From positions 1 through 8,108 of the forward strand of contig JBOHRN010000057.1 in the NCBI GenBank assembly GCA_050732775.1: 8,108 nt of DNA, given 5' to 3'. Source of the DNA: JBOHRN01 sp050732775. Its GTDB lineage: Bacteria > Gemmatimonadota > Gemmatimonadetes > Longimicrobiales > Longimicrobiaceae. Shown here in pieces: positions 1 through 6,287 of the stretch. Each line of letters starts with the position of its first letter. Position 1 is the first letter of the stretch. Below the pieces are notes generated by a model. The model was not told the origin of the DNA. It ran no database searches and was given only the letters and a program-made list of their open reading frames with translations. A program made the position numbers and the translations under genes.

Positions 1-1
1 C

Positions 2-52
2 TGCGAGTTCCAGCCCTACCAGCGCGAGGTCGAACTGGACATCCGCGGCTAG
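2..52 (+). CDS. C-terminal end of an upstream protein (partial)
   Basis: Reading from base 2 gives 16 residues, CEFQPYQREVELDIRG, then TAG at 50-52. A strong terminator hairpin begins 24 bases after the stop, which fits the end of a gene. Too little is visible to assign a family. The alternating hydrophobic/charged ending could be a beta strand, but that is a guess. It does not resemble the C-terminal helix-turn-helix of a sigma factor, so it does not supply the cognate sigma one might expect beside the next gene. Confidence 0.55.
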   Translation, partial: CEFQPYQREVELDIRG

Positions 53-76
53 GCGTAGCTAGCCGCTAGGGAGTAG

Positions 77-107
77 CCGGGGGGCGTCGCCAGACGCCCC
101 CCGGTTT
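77..107 (+). terminator. Intrinsic terminator hairpin after the upstream gene
   Basis: A perfect 12-bp inverted repeat, CCGGGGGGCGTC (77-88) and GACGCCCCCCGG (93-104), encloses a 4-base loop GCCA and is followed by TTTCACTTTG. The stem is very strong and the loop ideal, but the T tract is short and interrupted. It lies 24 bases past the upstream stop and about 90 bases before the next start, so it probably insulates the next gene from read-through. The stem is symmetric, but no opposing gene uses it here. Confidence 0.8.
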
Positions 108-193
108 CACTTTGTGACCAGGCGTGCCCTTTTTTCGTCTACCGTACGGCCCTACCCCCGTTCCGAATGGCAGCGTAATTTGCAGGGCGAACC

Positions 194-820
194 ATGACCA
201 ACCACCGCGTTCACCAGGTCCTGGACGGAGAGCTTCCGGCAGAAGCCCTTAGCGCAAAGGAGCGCGCGCTGCTGCTAGAGCACCAGAGAGTGACCGCGCG
301 TCTCTCCGGAGAGCTCCGCGGCTACCCCACGCCAGACGTCGTTCCGGCGGTGATGGCCGGGGTGCGCGCCCAGCCGGACCGGCCCCCGTTCGGAGAGCGG
401 GTCGCGAAGTGGCTCTGGACTCCGCGCCCCGTCTTTCTGCGCCCCGCCCACGTCCTCGGTGGCGGAGTGGCCGCTCTGCTGGTCGCGGCCGCCGCCTACT
501 CTGGTTGGCTGGCTCCCGCCGGGCCGGCGGAGGAGCCGCCCATCTATGTGCAGTTTCGGCTGGACGCGGCCGGGGCCTCCCGGGTATCGCTGGCCGGCAC
601 CTTCACCGACTGGCAACCCGAGCACGCGCTCCGCCAGACCTCGCCGGGGGTATGGATAGCAGTGGTGCCGCTCGAACCCGGTGTCCACGACTACGCCTTT
701 CTGGTGGATGGTGACAGCTGGGTCGCCGATCCCGGCGCTACCAGGGTGGACGACGGCTTCGGGGGAGTGAACAGCCGCATCTCGTTGCTACCGCCCGCCG
801 ACGACCGTAACGGTGCATGA
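194..820 (+). CDS. Anti-sigma-like membrane protein with extracytoplasmic glycogen-binding (AMPK/CBM48-type) domain
   Basis: A 208-residue protein in three parts. Residues 1-80 are a charged, probably cytoplasmic segment (DGELPAEALSAKERALLLEHQ, roughly 11-31) resembling the start of anti-sigma factors, but with no cysteines and so no zinc-binding site. Residues 87-106 form one hydrophobic membrane segment. Residues 117-199 form an E-set carbohydrate-binding domain like that of AMPK beta. Against AMPK beta1, W140, W176 and N193 align with known glycogen contacts W100, W133 and N150, while the contact lysine is replaced by A168. The start has AGGG (184-187) six bases upstream. The stop overlaps the next start in ATGA, indicating translational coupling. 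A role in sensing a glucan or other saccharide outside the membrane is inference. No sigma gene is visible; the anti-sigma reading rests on weak N-terminal similarity. Confidence 0.8.
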   Translation: MTNHRVHQVLDGELPAEALSAKERALLLEHQRVTARLSGELRGYPTPDVVPAVMAGVRAQPDRPPFGERVAKWLWTPRPVFLRPAHVLGGGVAALLVAAAAYSGWLAPAGPAEEPPIYVQFRLDAAGASRVSLAGTFTDWQPEHALRQTSPGVWIAVVPLEPGVHDYAFLVDGDSWVADPGATRVDDGFGGVNSRISLLPPADDRNGA

Positions 821-1914
821 GAGTTCGCGGGTCCTTGCTAGCAGTCGTGTTGATCTTTTTGGCCGCCCGTCCCGTGCCGGCACCGAGTCAGGCGCAAGAG
901 GGGTGGACGGCCGGGGTGTCCGCCGGGGGAGTCAGCTACCAGACCGGGTCGGCGCCGGTGGGCGTCCGCAACCTCATCCTGGGGCTGGGCTATGCGGGCA
1001 ACCGCTCCGGGCTGTACCTGGCGGGCGGGATTCCCGTGGAGGAGGTGGGGGTGGCGTGGGGCGTGGGTGGGGGCTGGCTCCGGCTACGCCCGGAAGGGTT
1101 GCCGTGGCTAGCTCTCGACGCTGGTGGCCACCTCTTCGGCTACCGAGACCCCCTGCTCGAGGAGCCAGGCGGGGGCATCACCTTTGATCTGCTCCCCGGT
1201 CTCTTGCTGGCACGAGGGTTGTTCGAAGCCGGGGTCCGCTCCGGAGTGATCTACCACGCGGCCCGGGGGGGAGGTGATCGGCTCTCCCGCGCGCTGCACC
1301 ACTCCGACCTGCGAGTGGTTTACGAGCCGGTCTCTGGCTTGCGGCTCGGAGCCGAGGGTCGCTACTTGCGCGGCGAAGGGGTAAAGGCTCCGTACGCCGG
1401 GGCAAAGGGCGAGCTCGAGCGGGGAAGGGTGGCGGTACGGGCGTCGGCGGGGCGGTGGTTGGCAGAGTCGCTGGACGGCTGGGAGGCGCATATTGACGCC
1501 TCGCTCCGCCTGGCGGGGCGTCTAGATCTCCTGGCCGCTTGGCGCCTGGAGCCGACCAGCCCCGTCTACCTCAACCACCCCCGCGAGAGCTGGACGGTGG
1601 GATTCTCGTTCAGGCTGGGTCCAAACCCGGGAGCGCGCCTAGCGGTGGAGCCGGTGGTTTCGGAGAGAGGGGTCACCTTTCGCGTGCCGGTGCGCCGGAG
1701 CGGCGCGGCTCCGGCGGTCGTGGGCGACTTCTCGGGGTGGGAGCCGCTGGCGATGCGCCGCCGGGGACAGTTCTGGGAGCTCGTGCTAGAGGTCGCTCCG
1801 GGCGTCTACCACTACGGCTTCCAGACCGCCTCGGGAGAGTGGTTCGTGCCGGAGGGGGTGGCCACGGTGGACGACGGCTTTGGGGGCGAGTCGGCGCTAC
1901 TGGTGGTACCGTGA
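817..1914 (+). CDS. Probable outer-membrane beta-barrel protein with C-terminal glycogen-binding-type domain
   Basis: A 365-residue protein. Residues 1-26 are a signal peptide (hydrophobic core 6-17, predicted cut after SQA-26). Residues 28-268 are Gly/Tyr/Trp-rich with alternating polar and hydrophobic residues, as in outer-membrane barrels; the run WTVGFSFRLG (259-268) looks like a closing strand. Residues 273-365 are an AMPK/CBM48-type domain homologous to that of the preceding gene, with W308 and W342 at the two conserved aromatic sugar-binding positions and the motif VDDGFGG (351-357). The asparagine contact kept in the partner is S359 here. No Shine-Dalgarno sequence precedes the ATG, which lies inside the previous stop (ATGA), so translation probably depends on reinitiation. 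It may bind or transport a glucan at the cell surface (inference). The barrel call rests on composition and strand pattern, not on a recognised family. Confidence 0.72.
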   Translation: MRVRGSLLAVVLIFLAARPVPAPSQAQEGWTAGVSAGGVSYQTGSAPVGVRNLILGLGYAGNRSGLYLAGGIPVEEVGVAWGVGGGWLRLRPEGLPWLALDAGGHLFGYRDPLLEEPGGGITFDLLPGLLLARGLFEAGVRSGVIYHAARGGGDRLSRALHHSDLRVVYEPVSGLRLGAEGRYLRGEGVKAPYAGAKGELERGRVAVRASAGRWLAESLDGWEAHIDASLRLAGRLDLLAAWRLEPTSPVYLNHPRESWTVGFSFRLGPNPGARLAVEPVVSERGVTFRVPVRRSGAAPAVVGDFSGWEPLAMRRRGQFWELVLEVAPGVYHYGFQTASGEWFVPEGVATVDDGFGGESALLVVP

Positions 1915-1928
1915 GCAGTGACCCTTTC

Positions 1929-1947
1929 ACGCCCGTGGGCGTCTTAT
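1929..1947 (+). terminator. Weak terminator-like hairpin after the coupled pair
   Basis: ACGCCC (1929-1934) and GGGCGT (1937-1942) are perfect complements separated by only two bases, so the outer five pairs would close a realistic 4-base loop. CTTAT follows. It lies 14 bases after the stop of the barrel gene and about 30 before the next start. Stem and T tract are modest, so partial termination is the most one could expect. Confidence 0.3.
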
Positions 1948-1973
1948 AGGACGGGAATGGAACCGGAGTCGTC

Positions 1974-2609
1974 ATGACCAAAAAAATCGCAACCCTCTTG
2001 CTCTTGCTCTTGCTCCCGCTCGCCGCGTCGGCGCAGGAGGCGGCCGAGCGGGTGGAGCGCGCCTACCAGCGCGCCCGCGCTGCCGGAGTTCCGGTGGAAC
2101 TTCTGGAGCAGAAAGTCCTGGAGGGCCGGGCCAAGCGGATTCCGCCCGCCCGCGTCGCGGCCGCGGTCGAACGCCGTCTGGAGAGCTTGCGGTGGGCTCA
2201 GCGCGTGGCCGGGCAAAGCCGGGTGGAGCTCGACGCCGGAGAGTTCAGGGTGGCTGCCGACGCACTGGAGGGTGGGGTCGGAGAAGCGGCCCTGGGAGTG
2301 ATTTTAGAGACCGCACCCAAGGACCGGCGCGCCGTGGCCGTGGCCGTACTCATCCAGTTGGTGGCGATGGGGGAGGGGGTGGAGGTGGCGCTCCGGCGGG
2401 TGTCGGCGGCGTTGGAGCGGGGACCGCAGGCCCTCCAGAACCTACCGGCCCGGGCCGCGGCAGCCCGCCGGGGCGCTGGACCACCCGCCGGGGTGGGACC
2501 TCCGGCGGGCACCCCGGGACCGCCGGCCGGCGTGCCCGGGCCCGGCAACCGCCCGGGCGGGGGACGTCCGCCCGGCGCGGGTCCACCCGACAGCCCCGGC
2601 CCTCCCTGA
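1974..2609 (+). CDS. Exported helical protein with Pro/Gly-rich C-terminal tail, function unknown
   Basis: A 211-residue protein. Residues 1-20 are a classic signal peptide: TKK, then an uninterrupted leucine run (8-14), then cleavage after ASA-20. The body (21-163) is Ala/Arg/Glu-rich and probably all alpha-helical, with a motif VELLEQKVLEGRAKRIPPAR (41-60) that I recall from uncharacterised exported proteins of Gemmatimonadota-like genomes. From about 168 to the end the chain becomes Pro/Gly/Ala-rich, with GPPAG recurring near 169, 175 and 182, and is probably disordered or wall-spanning. GGAG (1965-1968) sits five bases before the ATG. It has no cysteines and no recognisable catalytic motif. 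The gap to nfuA is 37 bases, so co-transcription is possible. The protein is probably periplasmic; its role is unknown. Confidence 0.75.
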   Translation: MTKKIATLLLLLLLPLAASAQEAAERVERAYQRARAAGVPVELLEQKVLEGRAKRIPPARVAAAVERRLESLRWAQRVAGQSRVELDAGEFRVAADALEGGVGEAALGVILETAPKDRRAVAVAVLIQLVAMGEGVEVALRRVSAALERGPQALQNLPARAAAARRGAGPPAGVGPPAGTPGPPAGVPGPGNRPGGGRPPGAGPPDSPGPP

Positions 2610-2646
2610 CGAACCTGGTACCCGGGGAGGTGTACCGGGGTATGTC

Positions 2647-3255
2647 ATGATCCAGATTACCGACGCGGCCCGCCAGAAGATCGACTCCTTCGTGCGCGAC
2701 GAGGTGGTGCGCGACCCCGCCCTGCGGGTGGAGCTGGACGGAGGCCCGGCCCAGAGTCCGCTCGCAGCCAAAAGCTACCGCATCTCCCTGGTAGAGAGGG
2801 ACGACAAGCAGCGCACTGAGATCGCCATCAAGGTGGAGGGCATCCGGGTACTCCTCAACCTAGATACTTCTAACCTGCTGAGCGGGGCGGTGGTGGATTG
2901 GGTAGACGATAACGGGGCTGGCTTCCGGGTCGGCACCGCCGATCCGCGCCGCCCGTCTACCCCTCCCTCTACTGGCGCTACCCCCAAACTCACCGGCCCC
3001 CTGGCCGAAAAGTTGCAACTCCTCTTTGACCAGCAGATCAACCCGGCTATAGCCGCCCACGGCGGCGCCGTCGAATTGGTCGACGTGGACGAGGAACGGC
3101 TCCAGATACGCATGACCGGCGGCTGCCAGGGGTGCGCGGCCAGCCAAGCCACACTACGGCAGGGCATCGAGCGGATGGTGCGCGAAGCCATCCCCGAGAT
3201 CGGCGAGATCGTGGACGTGACCGACCACGGCGCGGGCGTGAATCCGTACTACTGA
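2647..3255 (+). CDS. nfuA: NfuA-type iron-sulfur cluster carrier
   Basis: A 202-residue protein, close to the 191 residues of E. coli NfuA, with the same two-domain order. Residues 1-98 resemble an A-type (HesB/IscA) scaffold but contain no cysteine, matching the degenerate N-terminal domain of NfuA that contacts client proteins. A Pro/Thr/Ser linker (100-115) leads to the NifU-like domain (116-195) with the cluster-binding motif C160-Q-G-C163. These are the only two cysteines in the chain, so a shared [4Fe-4S] cluster at a dimer interface is the expected mechanism. NfuA delivers clusters to cytoplasmic apo-proteins and helps under oxidative stress or iron limitation. The start is the only plausible ATG in frame; its Shine-Dalgarno is weak (GGGG at 2637-2640), and a stronger GGGGAGG lies too far upstream at 2624-2630. 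Confidence 0.9.
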   Translation: MIQITDAARQKIDSFVRDEVVRDPALRVELDGGPAQSPLAAKSYRISLVERDDKQRTEIAIKVEGIRVLLNLDTSNLLSGAVVDWVDDNGAGFRVGTADPRRPSTPPSTGATPKLTGPLAEKLQLLFDQQINPAIAAHGGAVELVDVDEERLQIRMTGGCQGCAASQATLRQGIERMVREAIPEIGEIVDVTDHGAGVNPYY

Positions 3256-3290
3256 GCGAGCTTGTTTTTTCCCCGGCTCCCGGAGGCAAA

Positions 3291-3524
3291 ATGGCAAGCA
3301 AGTGGTTTCAAACCTGGGACCGGCCCGAGTACCTGGAATGGGCGGCCGAGACGCCGGAGGGGTACGCGCTCGTCATCCTTCGCGAAGAGCCGGACGGCTA
3401 CTTCTGCGCGCGCGCCGAGCTTACCATGGGTGAGAGAGGCCTGCCCGAGGTGGAGCCGGTCGAAGAGAAGCGGGTCTCCAGCCGGGAAGAGGCCGAGAAG
3501 CTAGCTGGGGAGTGGACGTCGTGA
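3291..3524 (+). CDS. Small acidic protein of unknown function, 77 residues
   Basis: The frame is open further upstream into nfuA, but GGAGG at 3282-3286 sits four bases before the ATG at 3291 and the upstream part is an Arg-rich shadow of nfuA, so the short start is preferred. The 77 residues are soluble-looking and Glu-rich, with four tryptophans (5, 9, 17, 75), a probable strand region around YALVIL (25-30) and a helical end SREEAEKLAGEW (64-75). There is one cysteine (39), no signal peptide and no membrane segment. I do not recognise the family. It follows nfuA by 35 bases in the same direction and faces the VWA gene tail to tail. Codon use matches its neighbours, which supports a real gene. 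Confidence 0.72.
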   Translation: MASKWFQTWDRPEYLEWAAETPEGYALVILREEPDGYFCARAELTMGERGLPEVEPVEEKRVSSREEAEKLAGEWTS

Positions 3525-3556
3525 GCGCGACGCCGTTACGGCACGAACCGCAACCG

Positions 3557-4849
3557 TCAACCCGCCCGCCGCGTCTTGCCACGCAGGAAGTCACGCAAGA
3601 TGTACTGGCCCAGCGTCATGGTGTTGGTGAAGTAAGCCTTGCCTCGCGAAATCTCCGAGACCCGGCTCACGAAGGCGACTAGGTAGGGGTCGCGGGCCAG
3701 CATAAAGGTGTTGATGGAGATCCCCCGCTGGCGGCACGCGCCCACCTCCCGGAAGGTTTCGGAAAGCACCCGCCGGTCGAGCCCCAGCGGATTCTTGTAC
3801 ACCCGTCCGTCGGGGAGCGTGACCGCGCTCGGCTTGCCGTCGGTGATCATCACGATCTGCCGCATATCCTTCTTCTGTGCGCCCAGGATGCGCCTCGCCA
3901 CCTTGATCGCCTCGGCGGTATTGGTGTGATATCGCCCCACTTGGGCGTGGGCCAGCCGGGAAAGGGGTAGCTCCTCGGCGCGGTCGCCGAAAGTCACCAC
4001 CCGCAGTTCGTCGCCCGGGAACTGGGTACGGATTAGATGGGAGAGGGCCAGCGCCACCTTCTTGGCGGGGGTAAAGCGGTCCTCGCCGTAGAGGATCATG
4101 GAGTGGCTGGTGTCTAGCAGCAGCACGGTGGCGCAGCTCGAGCGGTAATCTTGCTGATGGACGTATAGGTCCGGGTAGTCGAGTTCGAGAATTCCGTCTG
4201 GCCTTAGTGCCCCCCGGCTGAAGGCGTGTTTGAGGGTACGGGTGATGTCCAGGTTGAGCGCGTCGCCGAAGGAATAGGGACGGCTCGCGGCCCCGGTCTC
4301 CACGCCGGTGGCCAACTGGGCGGTGTCGTGGGAGCCCGCGCTGGAGCTGCCCAGCGCCCCCAGCAGGTGGCGCAGGGCGCGCCAGCCCAGAAAGTCGATC
4401 CCTTTGCTGGTGAGGGCAAAGTCTACCCCGCGGGCCGCCGAACGGGCTTCGTCTACCCGGCCCTCCGAGTCCACCGGCTCGACTTCGGCGCCGGCGCGGG
4501 GTGTCTCGCCAAGCGCCAAGTACCCCTCCTCCACCAGCCGTTCGATGAGCCGGTCCAGGAGTTCGGCGATCTTCTGGCGGATGTCTTCATCCGCCTGGTC
4601 GTCGCCGCGCAGTTCGGCCACCATTTCGGGGGTCAATTCGCCGCTCTCGATGAGGGCTCTGAGGAGCTGCTCTCTGAGCGCGTTCAGGGAGTGGTCGGAG
4701 TCGCCGGACTCTCCCCAGAACGGATGTTGGTGCGGCCCGCCCGCGAAGTCGCTCCGCAAGAGGAAGTCGGAGAGGCGTTCGAGCAGCCGCTCCAGGTTGA
4801 GAGCGTCGGCGAGGTGGCCTTGGTACTTGGAGTAGTGTGTAAAGCGCAT
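3557..4849 (-). CDS. VWA-domain (MIDAS) protein
   Basis: A 430-residue protein starting MRFTHYSKYQG, the beginning I recall for this bacterial VWA family. A TTG at 4870 would add seven residues but is less likely, because AAGGGA lies just before the ATG at 4849. Residues 1-190 are helical and charged, without a known domain. The VWA domain spans about 235-423. Its metal-ion adhesion site is intact: DTSHS at 246-250, threonines in HTNTAEA near 309-311, and ITDG at 335-338. No signal peptide or membrane segment is visible, so it is probably cytoplasmic. Related proteins work with MoxR- or ChlI-type AAA+ ATPases as chaperone or metal-insertion systems, but no such ATPase is in this window. It is transcribed divergently from the MFS gene. 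Family membership is firm; the substrate is unknown. Confidence 0.88.
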   Translation of the reverse strand: MRFTHYSKYQGHLADALNLERLLERLSDFLLRSDFAGGPHQHPFWGESGDSDHSLNALREQLLRALIESGELTPEMVAELRGDDQADEDIRQKIAELLDRLIERLVEEGYLALGETPRAGAEVEPVDSEGRVDEARSAARGVDFALTSKGIDFLGWRALRHLLGALGSSSAGSHDTAQLATGVETGAASRPYSFGDALNLDITRTLKHAFSRGALRPDGILELDYPDLYVHQQDYRSSCATVLLLDTSHSMILYGEDRFTPAKKVALALSHLIRTQFPGDELRVVTFGDRAEELPLSRLAHAQVGRYHTNTAEAIKVARRILGAQKKDMRQIVMITDGKPSAVTLPDGRVYKNPLGLDRRVLSETFREVGACRQRGISINTFMLARDPYLVAFVSRVSEISRGKAYFTNTMTLGQYILRDFLRGKTRRAG

Positions 4850-4878
4850 CGGTCCCTTGGCACAGACCAACCGAACTG

Positions 4879-4894
4879 CCCGGCAGACGCCGGG
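4879..4894. promoter_or_regulatory. Palindrome in the divergent VWA/MFS intergenic region (candidate operator)
   Basis: CCCGGC (4879-4884) and GCCGGG (4889-4894) form a perfect 6-bp inverted repeat around AGAC, within the 59 bases separating two divergent starts. The position suits a shared operator. In RNA it would be a small hairpin ending 14 bases before the MFS start. Both arms are all G/C, so chance is a real possibility in this genome. Confidence 0.3.
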
Positions 4895-4908
4895 GTACGG
4901 GTTCCCCT

Positions 4909-6216
4909 ATGGATAGAAACCGGCCGGGACGGCGGATGTTCCGCCGCCCCGCCGCCACCCAGCCCGTGCCTGTCTCACCACCCGCCGGGATACCGCCAGC
5001 GCCACGCCGCGCCGGAGCGTTCGCCGCGCTCGCCCACCGCAACTTCCGGCTCTTCTACGCGGGGCAGATACTCTCTCTGACGGGTACTTGGATGCAGAGC
5101 ACCGCCCTGGGCTGGCTAGTATTCGAGCTAAGCGACTCGGAGTTCCTGCTCGGCGCGGTCAACGCGGCCACCATTCTGCCCATTCTCCTGTTTACGCTCT
5201 ACGCCGGGGTGGTGGCCGACCGGCTAGAGAAGCGGAAGATTTTGCTGCTGGCCCAGACTGCGATGATGGTGGTGGCGCTCGTCCTGGCCGTGCTAACGGG
5301 GCTGGGGGCGATCAACGTGGGGATTATCTTCGCGCTGCTTCTCTTGCACGGAACCGGGAGCGCCTTCGAGATCCCCACCCGCCAAGCTTTCTTTGTTGAA
5401 CTGGTGGGGCGGCGAGACCTGACCAACGCCATCGCGCTCAACTCTTCGGCCTTCAATCTGACCCGCGTGGCGGGACCCGCCGCGGCCGGGGTGCTGATCG
5501 GGTCAGTGGGGATAGCGGTCTGTTTTTACCTCAACGCGGTCTCTTACCTGGCGGTCATCGCGGGGCTCCTGGCTATCCGCCTGCCGCCCTTCAGGCGGCC
5601 GGTGAGGATAGGGTCGACCAGGGAGCACTTGCGCGAGGGCTTTCGCTACCTTTTCTCGAGCCGTCCGTCACGCACCTTGGTGGGGCTGGTGGCGGCGCTT
5701 TCCATTCTGGGGCTTCCCTACCTAGTGTTGATGCCGGTCTTCGCCCGCGACGTGCTGGGGGCGGGGGCCGAGGGGCTGGGGTGGCTGCTGGCCGCCAGCG
5801 GGGCCGGAGCCCTGGCGGGCGGACTCACACTGGCCGCGTACGGAGGCCGGGCGCGGCCGGGGCCTCTGCTGCTGGCGTCGGCGGCGGTTTTCTGCGTTCT
5901 GCTGGCCGGCTTTGCGCTCTCTACCTACTTTGCCCTTTCGCTGGTACTTTTGGCCGGAGCAGGTTTCACCCTCATCCTCTCCACCGCCAACACCAACGCC
6001 ATCCTCCAGACCTTGGTGCCAGACGAGCTGCGGGGAAGGGTAATGTCGGTGTACGTGTTCGTCTTCTTGGGGCTCACCCCGGTGGGTTCTCTGCTGGCCG
6101 GGGGCGCGGCCGGATGGATCGGCGCCCCGGCTGCGGTGGCGGTGGGGGCGGTCCTCTTGCTGCTAGTGGTGGGGGCGGTGTGGGCGTACGCGCCGTCGCT
6201 GCGGGAGGTGGAGTGA
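4909..6216 (+). CDS. Major facilitator superfamily exporter (MFS_3/EntS-like)
   Basis: A 435-residue, very hydrophobic protein of normal MFS length, with about 12 membrane segments between residues 45 and 427. The loop between helices 2 and 3 carries the MFS signature GVVADRLEKRK (100-110). FAALAHRNFRLFYAGQ (38-53), NLTRVAGPAAAG (183-194) and PDELRGRVMSVY (371-382) are typical of the MFS_3 group, which includes the enterobactin exporter EntS and many putative drug exporters. The likely role is proton-driven efflux of a small molecule from the inner membrane; the substrate cannot be read from sequence. Residues 1-35 are a Pro/Arg-rich extension that most homologs lack. No clear Shine-Dalgarno precedes the ATG at 4909, whereas the in-frame ATG at 4936 follows GGCGG directly, so the true start may be there. 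It is divergent from the VWA gene and convergent with tatA. Confidence 0.9.
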   Translation: MDRNRPGRRMFRRPAATQPVPVSPPAGIPPAPRRAGAFAALAHRNFRLFYAGQILSLTGTWMQSTALGWLVFELSDSEFLLGAVNAATILPILLFTLYAGVVADRLEKRKILLLAQTAMMVVALVLAVLTGLGAINVGIIFALLLLHGTGSAFEIPTRQAFFVELVGRRDLTNAIALNSSAFNLTRVAGPAAAGVLIGSVGIAVCFYLNAVSYLAVIAGLLAIRLPPFRRPVRIGSTREHLREGFRYLFSSRPSRTLVGLVAALSILGLPYLVLMPVFARDVLGAGAEGLGWLLAASGAGALAGGLTLAAYGGRARPGPLLLASAAVFCVLLAGFALSTYFALSLVLLAGAGFTLILSTANTNAILQTLVPDELRGRVMSVYVFVFLGLTPVGSLLAGGAAGWIGAPAAVAVGAVLLLLVVGAVWAYAPSLREVE

Positions 6217-6253
6217 GCGAATAACTCTAGGCGGCCACCTCTACCGACGCTAC

Positions 6254-6278
6254 CCCCGCGTGAGCTAGGCCGGGGTTT
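6254..6278 (+). terminator. Weak terminator candidate after the MFS gene
   Basis: CCCCG (6254-6258) pairs with CGGGG (6271-6275) across a 12-base loop and is followed by TTT. The MFS and tatA genes end tail to tail 71 bases apart, so a terminator is expected here. The stem is short and the T tract minimal, so this is tentative. Confidence 0.3.
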
Positions 6279-6287
6279 AAAGGGAGT

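Noticed and set aside
112..143. Promoter for the first gene (TTGTGA with a -10 near 138)
   Set aside because: Spacing of 18-20 bases and poor -10 matches leave no convincing pair, although a promoter is expected after the terminator.
2617..2636. GGTAC/GTACC hairpin before nfuA as a regulatory element
   Set aside because: A 5-bp stem with a 10-base loop in GC-rich sequence is expected by chance; no sign of a riboswitch.
3132..3290. N-terminal extension of the small protein into nfuA
   Set aside because: The extension is Arg-rich shadow coding of nfuA, whereas GGAGG immediately precedes the ATG at 3291.
4850..4870. TTG start adding seven residues to the VWA protein
   Set aside because: The ATG at 4849 has a ribosome-binding site and begins the MRFTHYSKY sequence typical of the family.
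4226..5080. 284-codon plus-strand open frame opposite the VWA gene
   Set aside because: It is antisense to a clear VWA protein with a conserved MIDAS motif, runs past the divergent start, and its translation is low-complexity with no domain; a GC-rich shadow frame.
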